Shown here in pieces: positions 35,855 to 44,567 of a stretch of 64,000 bases of DNA (within the stretch, counting starts at the first letter, position 1; every line of letters begins with the position of its first letter). The translations under genes and the position numbers were made by a program. Source of the stretch: Actinoallomurus iriomotensis (GTDB taxonomy: Bacteria; Actinomycetota; Actinomycetes; Streptosporangiales; Streptosporangiaceae); the NCBI RefSeq assembly GCF_030269445.1, contig NZ_BSTJ01000003.1, positions 248,001 to 312,000 of the forward strand, given 5' to 3'. The notes under the pieces are model-generated. The model did not search any database and had not been told where the DNA came from. It saw only the letters and a program-made list of their open reading frames with translations.

Positions 35855-36110
35855 CCTCCGACCTCAACCCGTGGGGGGCGTGGGGGGCGGCAGCCCCTCA
35901 CATCGGGGGGCTCCGGGGGCGTCCCCCGGGCCGGCACTGAGCCTCCGGCCGGATTCGAACCGGCGACCTGCCGCTTACAAGGAATGCGGACACCCCAGCT
36001 CCCGCCGCGTCCGCCGAGGTATGCGGTGTTGAACGTATGCCGGTGGCTGTCCCTGGTTGCCGTCGTTGCCGTCAGCCTCCCTACCGGCGACGGCTTCACA
36101 GAGGATCGGG
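35855..36110 (-). repeat. att copy 3: tRNA-Thr(TGT) 3' half with both flanks
   Basis: Core 35939-35982. Left: GC-rich flank with two hairpins (CCTCAACCCGTGG at 35862, then GGGGG/CCCCC stems up to 35930). Right: CACCCCAGCTC then CCGCCGAGGTA and TTGCCGTCGTTGCCGTCAG arms (36057-36078). This is the complete form of the repeated unit. Confidence 0.78.
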
Positions 36111-36202
36111 TGATCCTGCGCTCGCTCCCCCACTGGCCTGGGTTTCCATCCGGTCGCTGGTCCATGCGCGCAGGTTCATCCCGCTTATATTCCGGGCCGA
36201 CA

Positions 36203-36455
36203 GCGGCTCGGCTCACCCGTCAGTCGCAACTCCTTCTACGAAATAGAGGAGCCCTTCTTCTGGTGGCGGACAACCAAGAGTCTCGATGATGCGGGGCCAC
36301 ATCTCGGGTTTACCTCATAGCAGTAGACCATCAAGTGATCGGAAGGGTCGTCCGCAACCACTCATCTTTGCTGTCGTAGGCAGCGAGCCGCCATCCCATG
36401 CGGCGCTCCGTTGGTAGCCGACGGCGTCGTATCTGTGCTTCTGTGCTTGGAAACG
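36203..36455 (-). pseudogene. Decayed copy of the 23.1-kb small gene
   Basis: Matches 23111-23420 almost base for base in blocks (for example CTCGATGATGCGGGGCCACA and GTCGTCCGCAACCACTCATC), but lacks about 52 bases from the middle, which breaks the frame, and has scattered changes. It lies right of att copy at 35.9 kb. The intact copy is left of the att copy at 23.7 kb. Confidence 0.75.
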
Positions 36456-37064
36456 GTAACGATGCTCTCCTGCACTGTCAGCTTGGGAAGCCGGTACCAC
36501 TGATTGTTGATCACCTGCGTCACTGCTGAGCTGCACCTCCCGCCGTTCTTCCCGTGAGCGACGGTCGCAACCGTGATCGTCCGTGCTGACGGGCACGCAA
36601 CGGGCACGGCATTGACCGAGCTGAGACGAGTCTCTTGCGCGTTCTCGCACAGTTCGCCCTGCGCCTCATCCCCGGGCCTGAGTGTCCCCGCCGGAGGCAT
36701 ATTCGGTTAGCACCTTATAAAGCGTTCATGTCCACGAGGGTGATGTATAGAGATCCGTGCCCTCTCGTCCGGTTTCTTCCTCGATAGGCGAATCGCCGTG
36801 TCGCGAGACGGCCACTCCGCGATCCTTCTCGATGCGAATCGTCAGTCGAAGGAGAGCGAAGTGGCCGCAGGGGACATTGCGCCGGTGACGGGCGAGCGGT
36901 TCGAGCAGACCCTGGCCTCGGCGTCGCCGTCCGCTGCAGCCCCACCAAAGCCGGCCAGCCATCTCGTCAAGGCCATCGCCGTCCTGCAGAACCACCGCGG
37001 CACTCAAACCGACCGCAGATGAAATGGGTTCATTTGTATACTCTCGCATGTTTCGTGATGGATC
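36456..37064. other. No confident gene; possible secreted-protein relic
   Basis: A minus-strand stretch around 36500-36640 (ARTITVATVAHGKNGGRCSS, AVTQVINNQWYRLPKLTVQE) has protein-like composition but no start or family I can defend. GC is lower here than in the rest of the window. Short frames at 36726-37049 are not convincing. Confidence 0.3.
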
Positions 37065-37511
37065 ATGAAAGCGAGAAAGTCTTTGCGCAAGTTCAAGCAG
37101 AAAGCAGTGCTCGCACTGACCACTGCGGCAATGATTGCCGGTTCCGTGGCTGTGAGCAGCCCGGCAAGCGCGGCGTCATCACCGATCGCCGCATGCGGTG
37201 GCGGCAGCTACCACGAAATCGACCACCAGCCCCTGCCCGGCTACGGCACCATCTACCTGATGTACGACGGCAGCACCGACTGCGTGGTCACCTGGAAGAC
37301 CGCCTACGTGGGCACCCCCACCCTCGTTGGTGCCTATGTCTGGAGGGAAAGCCCCAGCGCTGAGGATGCTGACGCCGACAACTACTCCTACTACGCCGGT
37401 CCGGTGAAACTGAACGCTCCGGGAACGTGCATCATGTGGGGTGGCTACGCCTACTCGCCGAGCGGCTCGGCGTACTCGGCGTGGAGGTCCCCCTGGGAAC
37501 ACTGCCTCTGA
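37065..37511 (+). CDS. Spore-associated protein A (SapA)-like secreted protein
   Basis: 148 residues. Signal peptide: KAVLALTTAAMIAGSVAVSS with cleavage near ASA. The mature part has GTIYLMYDGSTDCVVTWKTA, DADNYSYYAGPVKLNAPG and CIMWGGYAYSPSG, which resemble the SapA family of Streptomyces (YLTY-type strand, NCVVT, NYTYYAGPV, CVxWGG). Three mature Cys fit that family. SapA is found on spores, but its role is not known. It is lower in GC than neighbours and sits next to an IS5 remnant, so it is likely mobile cargo. Confidence 0.72.
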   Translation: MKARKSLRKFKQKAVLALTTAAMIAGSVAVSSPASAASSPIAACGGGSYHEIDHQPLPGYGTIYLMYDGSTDCVVTWKTAYVGTPTLVGAYVWRESPSAEDADADNYSYYAGPVKLNAPGTCIMWGGYAYSPSGSAYSAWRSPWEHCL

Positions 37512-37726
37512 TCATGTGGGCACCGGGAAGCTCGAGGGTCGTGTCACCGGCGCTGGCGCGCACGGGGCTCCGGGTCCGCTGCCCGGCCGACCGTGCCTAT
37601 CTTCATCTCCGGTCGAACCCTCTCAGCCGCCAGCGGTCTTCATAGCGCACCCCTTGGCGTCCCTCCAGGGTGTCAGGGCCGGACGGGACCTGTGATCGTA
37701 GGACTGTCCGGCCCTGGCGCGGCCTG

Positions 37727-38200
37727 CGGGGACCCAAGACCGGACGAAGCCCAGTCGATCGGGGCAAGACGGGCAGCAAACATCACCTGATCGCCGACGC
37801 CAGCGGCATCCCGCTCGCCGCCACGCTGACCGGCGGCAACCGCAACGACGTCACTCGACTCATCCCGCTGCTTCAAGCGACACCAGGCGTGCGCGGCAGG
37901 CGCGGCCGGCCTCGACGCCGCCCCGATCTGGCGCTCGGCGACCGCGGCTACGATCACGACAAATACCGCCGCCTCGTCTGGGACCTCGGAGTGAAGCCAA
38001 TGATCGCTCGACGCGGCACCGAGCACGGCTCCGGACCCGGCACCCAGCGCTGGGTCGTGGAACGTGCCTTCGCTCACCTGCATTGGTTTCCGCCACCTGC
38101 GGATACGTTGGGAAATCCGCGACGACATCTGCGAAGCCTTCCTCGTCCTCGGATGCGCCCTTATCTGCTGGCGGTGCCTCTCAAAGCCGACCCAAGGCGC
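37727..38200 (+). pseudogene. IS5-family transposase remnant
   Basis: Carries the C-terminal half: SPVDRGKTGSKHHLIADASG, ATLTGGNRNDVTRLIPLL, DLALGDRGYDHDKYRRLVWD (second catalytic Asp) and GTQRWVVERAFAHLH (catalytic Glu). The frame breaks at about 38090, after which RHLRIRWEIRDDICEAF continues in another frame. The N-terminal half and the left end are missing. Confidence 0.8.
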
Positions 38201-38577
38201 CTCCACTCATTAGCCATTCCCTGACGCTCGGGGTGCTGTTCAAGAGCCGGCTGACTTGCGTTCCCTCATCACGTGCGGTCACTTTCGGCAGAGGGGTGAA
38301 GTCATCGGGCAAGACGTCCAGCAGGCCCCTCACACGATCTCCCGCACGAAGCGTGATCAGGATCTCGCACCGCAACTGACGAGGGACATCGGGACAACAA
38401 GTCGTGCCACAAGGCCGGCCACAGGTAGTGAGCTCCATCAGGAGCCGCGTTCGCCTGCACCCACGCCGGGTCCAGCCGCTGACTGAGGCTAAGTTCGCAT
38501 GCCCGCTCCTCCAGCCTGAGCAGCGAGGCCGTATTAAAGACCTTCAACTCCCGAGGCACCGGCTGATCCGAGTTCAT
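38181..38577 (-). pseudogene. Hypothetical gene broken by a frameshift
   Basis: The first frame (from ATG 38577) reads ASLLRLEERACELSLSQRLD and AHYLWPALWHDLLSRCPSS. The second frame continues DVPRQLRCEILITLRAGDR, VRGLLDVLPDDFTPLPKVTA and ends VREWLMSGGALGRL. Smooth hand-over suggests one gene of about 120 residues with an indel near 38400. No family is recognised. Confidence 0.45.
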
Positions 38578-38649
38578 CGCCCCATGCTGCCCGGCAGGAT
38601 CCCAAGACCAGGAACCGCCCCATTAAAGATCAATTCGTTAGAGGTTTTA

Positions 38650-38886
38650 AGCCCCTCCCCCGACACCAGCCCCTGGGGGGCGTGGGGGGCGGAGCCCCTC
38701 ACATCGGGGGGTCCGGGGGGTCGTCCCCCCGGACCGGCACTGAGCCTCCGGCCGGATTCGAACCGGCGACCTGCCGCTTACAAGGAATACGGACACCCGT
38801 GCTCACGCAGCGTCGGCCGAGGTCAAGGGTGCTGACCGTGCGCTAACGGCTGTCTCCGGCTGCCGTTGTTGCCGTCACCGTTGCCG
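38650..38886 (-). repeat. att copy 4: tRNA-Thr(TGT) 3' half with both flanks
   Basis: Core 38742-38785. The left GC-rich flank (38662-38738) has the GGGGGGTCGTCCCCCC hairpin. The right arm has CAGCGTCGGCCGAGG and TTGTTGCCGTCACCGTTGCC (38865 onward) and abuts the stop of the TPR relic. Confidence 0.78.
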
Positions 38887-39093
38887 TCAGACACTTCCGC
38901 AGTGTCGGCCGATCACCGCTTGCCTCACTGTTGCCAGGTTGCCCCGCACCGTCTTGGTGGCCGAGTGGCTCGCGCCCAGCACACGCTCGCAGTCGGCCAA
39001 GGCCTGCTCATACAGCGAGATGGCCCTACCGAGATCCCCCGCCGACTCGTACGCGTAGGCGAGGTTGTTGCGTGAGGTCAGAGTGTGGGGGTG
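38887..39093 (-). pseudogene. C-terminal fragment of a TPR protein
   Basis: Minus strand: TLTSRNNLAYAYESAGDLGR, AISLYEQALADCERVLGASH, SATKTVRGNLATVRQAV, then stop. These are the tandem 42-residue TPR repeats typical of actinomycete NB-ARC/TPR proteins. The fragment is cut at 39093, where an IS5 transposase sequence begins, so the rest was lost with that insertion. Confidence 0.75.
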
Positions 39094-39796
39094 CCGCTCT
39101 GCGGGGCATCGTGTATGTGCTGTGCAAGGGTGTGAGCTGGCGGGACGTTCCCGCGGAACGAGTCGGCTGCAGTGGGGTGACGGCCTGGCGCCGTCTTCGG
39201 GACTGGACCGAGGCGGGGGTCTGGCCGCAGCTCCACGAGGTCCTGCTGGCGGAACTCCGCAGAGAGGGCCTGCTGGAGCTGGACGATGCCGCGATCGACG
39301 GCTCGCACGTCCGGGCGCTCAAGGGGGGGCTCACACCGGACCTTCGCCGGTCGACCGTGCCCGGCCCGGCAGCAAGCACCACATCATCGTCGACCGGCTT
39401 GGAACCCCACTTGCTGTCTCGCTGACCAGCGGAAACCGCCATGACGTCACCCAGCTCATGCCACTGCTAAACGGCATCCCCCGCATTCGCGGCCGGCGCG
39501 GACGACCCCGCCACCGGCCCCGGCGCCTGTTCGCCGACCGCGGCTACGACTACGACAAGTACCGGCGCCTCGTCCGAGCTCGAGGAATCACCCCCAAGAT
39601 CGCTCGACGCGGCGCCCCGCACGGCTCTGGCCTGGGCAAGACCCGCTGGGTGGTAGAGCGGACGTTCGCCTGGCTCCACCAGTTCAAACGACTCCGCATC
39701 CGCTACGAGATACGCGCCGACCTACACCTCGCACTACTCCCTACTCGCCTGCAGCATCATCTGCTTGAGACGACTCAGAACCTCATCCTGAAATGA
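39094..39796 (+). mobile_element. IS5-family insertion sequence, two-frame transposase
   Basis: First frame: GIVYVLCKGVSWRDVPAER, WRRLRDWTEAGVWPQLHEVL, LDDAAIDGSHVRALKGG (first catalytic Asp). The second frame begins near 39330: SPVDRARPGSKHHIIVDRLG, FADRGYDYDKYRRLVRARG (second Asp) and TRWVVERTFAWLHQFKRLR (Glu). IS427-group members make one transposase by frameshifting at this point, so this may be normal. The first 20 or so residues and the left inverted repeat are missing, hence probably inactive. Related remnants lie at 37.7 and 47.8 kb. Confidence 0.75.
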
Positions 39797-39871
39797 TCAG
39801 TAAGAGCCGGCGGGCGGTGCAAAGGATTCACACGAGTTGGGTCGTGGCAAGCGGAACCGTGGAACGTTCGC

Positions 39872-40894
39872 TCATAGGTCCAGCATGGTCGCTTCCAGCT
39901 CGCGGCGGCTGCGGACACCGGTCTTCGCGAAGACGCTCTTCAGGTGGTCCTGCACGGTGGCTGCGGTGATATGCAGTTCCATGGCGATGGCCCGCGAGGG
40001 CAGGCCGGCGACGACCCTCGCCAGGACGTCCCGCTCGCGCGGCGTGAGCCCGTACACGAGCAGCAGCACCTCGGCCACGTCGGCGGCCGACGCCGGGTGC
40101 ATCGTCACGGCGAGGGGCGCCGGGTACTGGCCACCGCTCAACGGCGAGGCGTGGACCGAGAGCCACCGGCCCGACCGGCCACGGATCCGCCCGTAGGCCG
40201 GCAGCGCCGTGCCTCTCCCCCGTGCGGCGACCTCCATGACCGCGATGGGCAGCTCCGCCCCGGACCAGGCCAGTTCGTCCCGCCAGAGTTTCGCGGCCGG
40301 ATTCTCCGAGAGCAGCCGCAGGTCCTGATCGAGCAGGAGCACACCCGCCTCGGCCGGGCCGGGAGCGGAGTCGGTGGGCGCCCGGTGGGCGGCCCGGCGC
40401 AGGGCCGCACCGACCGGGGCGGACAGCCGCCGCAGAACGTCGACGGCGGCCGGGGTGAAGTCGGGCCGCCCACCGCCGCCGAACAGGGCGATGGCGCCCC
40501 AGCACCGGCGGTCCACCACGAAGCACGCCCGCAGCTCGTGCCGCGCGTCGATCATCGGGAGCACAGCACGGTACCGGTGGCTGGACTCCGGGTCACCGCC
40601 GGTGGCCGCACCGAGCGTGCCTGCGGGCACCTCGGAGCGGGCGAGCGCCGCGAACTTCAGTACGTCGTCCACCAGGTACTCGTTGTGCGCGGCGGCTGCG
40701 GCCGCGGCCGGTGTGAGCCCGGCACTCACGTCGTCGGTGATCAACAACGTTGTGGGGTCGATCGTGCCGAAACAGTAGGAGTCGGCCGGGACAAGCCGCG
40801 TCAGCCGCTCGGCGATCCGGCGTCGCAGCTCCCGGGAGCCGAGATCGAGACGGCAGATCGCCTCGATATCACGCCCGGTCTCGCGCCGGGCCAT
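39872..40894 (-). CDS. LuxR-family regulator with GAF-like sensor
   Basis: 340 residues from ATG 40894 (MARRETGRDIEAICRLDLGS); GTG 40906 would add four. The N-terminal region resembles a GAF/PAS-type sensor (VPADSYCFGTIDPTTLLITD, VLPMIDARHELRACFVVDRR). The C-terminal LuxR helix-turn-helix is YGLTPRERDVLARVVAGLPS, AMELHITAATVQDHLKSVF. It lacks a receiver domain. It is divergent to the small gene at 41009 across 114 bases, which is therefore the likely target. Confidence 0.85.
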   Translation of the reverse strand: MARRETGRDIEAICRLDLGSRELRRRIAERLTRLVPADSYCFGTIDPTTLLITDDVSAGLTPAAAAAAAHNEYLVDDVLKFAALARSEVPAGTLGAATGGDPESSHRYRAVLPMIDARHELRACFVVDRRCWGAIALFGGGGRPDFTPAAVDVLRRLSAPVGAALRRAAHRAPTDSAPGPAEAGVLLLDQDLRLLSENPAAKLWRDELAWSGAELPIAVMEVAARGRGTALPAYGRIRGRSGRWLSVHASPLSGGQYPAPLAVTMHPASAADVAEVLLLVYGLTPRERDVLARVVAGLPSRAIAMELHITAATVQDHLKSVFAKTGVRSRRELEATMLDL

Positions 40895-41008
40895 CGGGGA
40901 ACTCACCGGCCGAACGGTACCCCAGAAGTGTGGGATGCCCGCGCGGCTGCCCTGATGCCTACCCTCAGTCCGGAAACCGGAAGACAAAGGCACAGGAGGT
41001 ATCGCGGC

Positions 41009-41413
41009 ATGTCCCCGTCCATGCTCACCGTCGGACTTGATCCCGCGCTGGTAGACGACGCGCCCTCGTCGCGGGCGGCGTTCCCCGAGATCGACGCCGA
41101 AGCGGTCCGGGCAGGCGTGGCCGCCGGGCGGGCCCGGCTGGAGGAACTCGGCTTCACAGTCGACGTCTGCCTGCTCGACTACGGCCGCACGGCCGAGGCG
41201 GTCTACCGCGCCGCGCTGTCCCGGAAGGACTACGACATCGTGATGATCGGCGCCGGCGTCCGGCTGGACCCGGCGCTGACCCCGCTCTTCGAGGCCCTGG
41301 TCGACGCCACCCACGAACTGGCACCCGGTGCGAAGCTCTGCTTCAACGTGAGCCCATCGACAACCGTCGAGGCCGTCCAGCGGTGGTGGCCCGAACGCAA
41401 GCCACTCGTCTAG
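41009..41413 (+). CDS. Conserved actinobacterial hypothetical protein
   Basis: 134 residues, with AGGAGG eleven bases before ATG 41009. The sequence LTVGLDPALVDDAPSS, GFTVDVCLLDYGRTAEAVYR, DYDIVMIGAGVRLDPALTPL and AKLCFNVSPSTTVEAVQRWW matches a common family of small alpha/beta proteins that resemble a receiver or NAD-binding fold. No enzymatic residues are known. Its divergent LuxR neighbour suggests shared control. Confidence 0.7.
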   Translation: MSPSMLTVGLDPALVDDAPSSRAAFPEIDAEAVRAGVAAGRARLEELGFTVDVCLLDYGRTAEAVYRAALSRKDYDIVMIGAGVRLDPALTPLFEALVDATHELAPGAKLCFNVSPSTTVEAVQRWWPERKPLV

Positions 41414-41424
41414 TACTTCGACCT

Positions 41425-41916
41425 CGGCCGCGACCGCGTGATCTGTGTCTGCGCCGTCGGCTACCGATCGCACTTCAAGCCGCTGACCATCCGCGTCATA
41501 CAGCGGACGCAAAGTGGCCGGCTCCCACTGACCTCGCTGTTCTACGCGGACTCCCGCCTCCAGCAGCCGCTGGCCGTCGACGCCCCGCCGTTCGCGTCGT
41601 TCGGCGTACCTACGAGGCCTGCCAATGGTCGCCTTCGGCCTTCAACGGCCAGACCACGCGCGGCGTCGCGGTCACCGACGACACCGGACTGGTGATGAAG
41701 CGCCTGGACTTCTTCACGACCACCGCGTCGCGGTTCTACGCCCCGGCGGCGCTGGGGATCTGGTGCGCGAACTGGGAAACCGGCTGCGAGGCGCTCGGCA
41801 TCCCGGGGAGGTTCCAGGTTCTGACTCCCGAGGAGCGGGGCGTACGTGATGCTCCGGACCTGCCGCGGTACCACGTGAGCTGGATCGGCAGGGCAACCGA
41901 CGCCGTCGCGGCCTGA
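41425..41916 (+). pseudogene. Nitroreductase-family remnant
   Basis: The final frame reads YEACQWSPSAFNGQTTRGVA, KRLDFFTTTASRFYAPAALG and IWCANWETGCEALGIPG, like FMN-dependent nitroreductases. Earlier sequence (VIQRTQSGRLPLTSLFYADS) is in other frames and the N-terminal FMN-binding arginine region is disrupted. A further short tail (LRPVITEGAEIIGKAFESM, to 42028) belongs to another lost gene. Confidence 0.55.
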
Positions 41917-42024
41917 ACCCCCGAAGCGCTGCTGTACTTCCCTGCTGTAAGGCACGCACGAGCTCCGTCCGGTCATCACCGAGGGAGCCGAGATCATCGG
42001 CAAGGCGTTCGAGTCGATGCCGGC

Positions 42025-42651
42025 CTAGCGAGACGCGTCGGAATCGCGCAGCAGTGCTCGGCGGGCGGAGGCGGCCAGCCACTCCTCGGCCCGGTCGAAG
42101 TCCCATCCGCGCTCGCCGACGAGGAGGAACCACGAGCGCTGGCCGAGGTAGAACCAGAGGAGGTCGACGGCCAGCGTGTGGTCCACGTCCGGCCGCAGGG
42201 CCTCCAGCTTCACGAGCCGGTCGGCGACCTTCGTCAGCGTCGCGACGAAGGCGTCGACGCCTTCCTTTTGCACCTGTGTCGCGGCAGGTTCGCCGAGGCC
42301 GTCGTGCAGCAACCCGAACAGGACATCCCAGTGCCGCTCGTGCGTCCGGCGGACGCCCGCGGCCGTGATGTCGATGACCTCCTGCGGGTCTGTCGCCGCC
42401 GCCATCGAGTCGAGGGACTCGTCGACGATCGGGTCATGCACGGCGCGGGCCAGCAGGTCGGCCAGGATCGCCGTCTTGCCCCCGGCGCTGCTGTAGACCG
42501 TCTGGACGGCGACACCTGCCGCGGCGGCGATCTGCGCCACGGTGACCGAAGAGTATCCCGAGGCGAGGAACAGCTCCCGCGCGCTGGACAGGATCGCCGC
42601 ACGAGTCTGCGCGGCCGCGTCCGCACGACGCTGGGAGCGGTACTTGGTCAC
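42025..42651 (-). CDS. TetR/AcrR-family regulator
   Basis: 208 residues. The DNA-binding domain is AAILSSARELFLASGYSSVT, VAQIAAAAGVAVQTVYSSAG. The C-terminal half is the usual ligand-binding helix bundle (ERHWDVLFGLLHDGLGEPAA). It is divergent to the hemerythrin gene with 65 bases between starts, and a perfect palindrome lies between them. It probably represses itself and the hemerythrin gene. Confidence 0.88.
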   Translation of the reverse strand: MTKYRSQRRADAAAQTRAAILSSARELFLASGYSSVTVAQIAAAAGVAVQTVYSSAGGKTAILADLLARAVHDPIVDESLDSMAAATDPQEVIDITAAGVRRTHERHWDVLFGLLHDGLGEPAATQVQKEGVDAFVATLTKVADRLVKLEALRPDVDHTLAVDLLWFYLGQRSWFLLVGERGWDFDRAEEWLAASARRALLRDSDASR

Positions 42652-42684
42652 GCCGTCATTATGGCATCATCGTGACTGGTTCAT

Positions 42685-42698
42685 TAAAGACGTCTTTA
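42685..42698. promoter_or_regulatory. Perfect palindrome, likely TetR operator
   Basis: TAAAGACGTCTTTA is a perfect 14-bp palindrome, 19 bases before the hemerythrin start and 34 bases from the TetR start. Its AT-rich ends may overlap a promoter. The position between the divergent genes is the basis for the call. Confidence 0.6.
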
Positions 42699-42716
42699 TT
42701 GAATAGGGGAAGTTCC

Positions 42717-43349
42717 ATGCAAAGTGCGCACACCGAACCCGTGGCGGTCATCGAGACCCGTCTCTCCCACGACATGCACCGCGCGGCCACCTCGCTGCTG
42801 GTCGAGGTGGCCGGACGGCCCGCCGTACCGAGCGCGGCACTGGCCGAGCTGCGCGACTTCCTCGTCGCGAACCTGCACCACCACCACGAGAGCGAGGACG
42901 GGCTGCTCTGGCCGATGATCACCACGACGGCACCGGAGGTCGCCGAGTCTCTCGCCGCCCTCAGCACCGAGCACGACCGGCTCGACGCGGCCCTCGACGT
43001 CCTCGCCGCCGCGCCGATCGGCGACGGAGCCGACCGCGCCGCGCTGACCGAGGCCGCAACCGCCGTACGCGACCTGATCCGGCATCACCTGGAGCACGAG
43101 GAGCCGCTGCTCTTCCCGGCGCTGCGCACCCTCGTGTCGCCGGAGGCATGGGACGACTTCTCCCAGAAGGTCATCGCGACGTCGCCGCCCCAGGGGGCGC
43201 ACCTCATGATCGGGTTCTTCGACGAGACCGGCACGCCGGACGAGGTGGACCTCGTGCTGGACCGCCTCCCCGAGCCGGTGCGGCCGCTCATCCCAGAGAT
43301 GCGGCGGCAGGCGCGGGAGGCGCTCCGCGTGCTGCGCGTAGCCGCCTGA
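42717..43349 (+). CDS. Hemerythrin HHE-domain protein
   Basis: 210 residues from ATG 42717, with AGGGGAAG upstream. The iron-ligand pattern of hemerythrins is seen as SHDMHRAATSLL, NLHHHHESEDGLLWPMI, LSTEHDRLDAALD and RHHLEHEEPLLFPAL. Such proteins bind O2, NO or iron and help in redox sensing. The C-terminal 60 residues (GAHLMIGFFDETGTPDEVDL) are not in the minimal domain. The divergent TetR gene likely controls it. Confidence 0.85.
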   Translation: MQSAHTEPVAVIETRLSHDMHRAATSLLVEVAGRPAVPSAALAELRDFLVANLHHHHESEDGLLWPMITTTAPEVAESLAALSTEHDRLDAALDVLAAAPIGDGADRAALTEAATAVRDLIRHHLEHEEPLLFPALRTLVSPEAWDDFSQKVIATSPPQGAHLMIGFFDETGTPDEVDLVLDRLPEPVRPLIPEMRRQAREALRVLRVAA

Positions 43350-43435
43350 CGGCGCACGCCACGGCACGTGCGCCGACGCGTTCCGCCCGGATACGGCGGC
43401 TAGCCAGAGGCGATAGGCAGCCCTTGAGGCGGCCT

Positions 43436-43477
43436 AGCCCAGAGGCCCTGTACCGCACGGTACAGGGCCTCTGGGCT
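43436..43477. terminator. Perfect 20-bp hairpin
   Basis: AGCCCAGAGGCCCTGTACCG (43436-43455), then CA, then the exact complement (43458-43477). It lies 86 bases after the hemerythrin stop and 22 bases before the IS481 end. It should be a strong bidirectional terminator. Confidence 0.6.
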
Positions 43478-43499
43478 GGTCGGGGTGGCGCTGTGCATC

Positions 43500-44567
43500 T
43501 GCCGGAGGGTGGTTACACCGGGGTCTGGGTTTTCTGCTTGAGGCGTTCGTAGGGGGTTTGGCCGTCGAGGGCGCCGTGGGGGCGATGGTAGTTGTAGTAG
43601 TCCTCCCACTCGCGAAGTTTGTCGTTGAAGACGCCGGTGTCGTCGATGACGATGCCGTCGAGCATGCGGTAGAACTCTTCGGCGTCGATGCGGTGGGAGC
43701 GTTCGACCTTGCCGTTGAGGTGCGGGGATGCTGGCTTGATGTAGGAGTGGGCGAGTCCCTTGTCCAGGGCGTGCCAGTGGAAGCCGGATTGGAATTCGGC
43801 GCCGTTGTCGGTCTGGATGGTCTCGACGCGGAACGGCAGGCGTTCCAGGACGTAGTCCAGGAACTGGATCGCGGTCTTTTGATCACAGCGGGGGTAGACG
43901 CGCAGGATGCGTAGCCGTGTGCAGTCGTCGATGGCGGTGAACTGGTAGTACTTGGCGCGTCGCCGGATCTTCGGGGCTTTGGTGATGGGTCTGGTGTCAG
44001 AGGTCTGCCCTGTGGTCTGGTCGTCCTCGGTGGGGATGCCGATCGGTTCGATGAACTTCACATCGATCTGGATCCGGTTGCCGGGCAGCTGTTTCTCATA
44101 GCGTTTCCAGCGTTTGTCGCAGCGGGCGTAGCGCTGGGAGGCCGGCAGGCGGTTCAGGCCCAGGCGTTTGAGGATGTTGTAGAAAGCGGAGTGGCCAATC
44201 TGGATGTCGTGGTAGCGCTTGAGGTACATCGCGATCTTCAGCGGTCCGAAGTGATAGTTCTGCCGCAGGTAGACGATCTTGTTGACGATGTCGGCCTGGG
44301 TGGCGTTCGGGCTGTGGTGTGGCCGGCTGGAGCGGTCCCGCAGCCCGTCGATGCCTTCGTCTTGGTATCGGCGTAGCCACCGGTAGAAGCAGGTGCGGCT
44401 GATCCCGTAATACCGGCAGGTCAGTGCCACGTTGCCGGTGACTTCCTCGGCGTGGCGAAGGACCGCCAGACCTCGCTGGGCCTGGCGGTCGAGCTGTTGT
44501 TGCGGTGATGGGGGCATGGCAGGTCTCCGTAGTCATCGGAGACCCCGAGTGTCAACAACGTCCGACA
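43500..44567 (-). mobile_element. IS481-family insertion sequence
   Basis: About 1.07 kb with one transposase gene. Ends are imperfect inverted repeats: the left inward TGCCGGAGGGTGGTTACACC and the right inward TGTCGGACGTTGTTGACACT share most positions, then GGGGTCT. No clear target duplication was seen. It is the only insertion sequence in the window that looks intact. Confidence 0.7.
43513..44517 (-). CDS. IS481-family transposase
   Basis: 334 residues. An N-terminal helix-turn-helix (NVALTCRYYGISRTCFYRWL) precedes the rve/DDE core: NRIQIDVKFIEPIG (first Asp), VETIQTDNGAEFQSGFHWH (second Asp) and SPHLNGKVERSHRIDAEEFY (Glu). The C-terminus is YYNYHRPHGALDGQTPYERL. All three catalytic residues are present and the frame is unbroken, so it may still move. 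Confidence 0.9.
   Translation of the reverse strand: MPPSPQQQLDRQAQRGLAVLRHAEEVTGNVALTCRYYGISRTCFYRWLRRYQDEGIDGLRDRSSRPHHSPNATQADIVNKIVYLRQNYHFGPLKIAMYLKRYHDIQIGHSAFYNILKRLGLNRLPASQRYARCDKRWKRYEKQLPGNRIQIDVKFIEPIGIPTEDDQTTGQTSDTRPITKAPKIRRRAKYYQFTAIDDCTRLRILRVYPRCDQKTAIQFLDYVLERLPFRVETIQTDNGAEFQSGFHWHALDKGLAHSYIKPASPHLNGKVERSHRIDAEEFYRMLDGIVIDDTGVFNDKLREWEDYYNYHRPHGALDGQTPYERLKQKTQTPV

Noticed and set aside
38742-38785. A functional tRNA-Thr gene
   Set aside because: Only the 3' half is present here and at every other copy. No D-arm or 5' acceptor strand is found beside any of them.
39944-41413. A 489-codon plus-strand frame spanning the LuxR gene and the small gene at 41009
   Set aside because: Its first two-thirds are the shadow of the LuxR gene. 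Only the part after ATG 41009, which has its own AGGAGG, is real.
43500-44567. IS481 as one arm of a composite transposon with the IS3 at 50.5 kb
   Set aside because: The two elements belong to different families and have different ends, so they cannot move the DNA between them as a unit.
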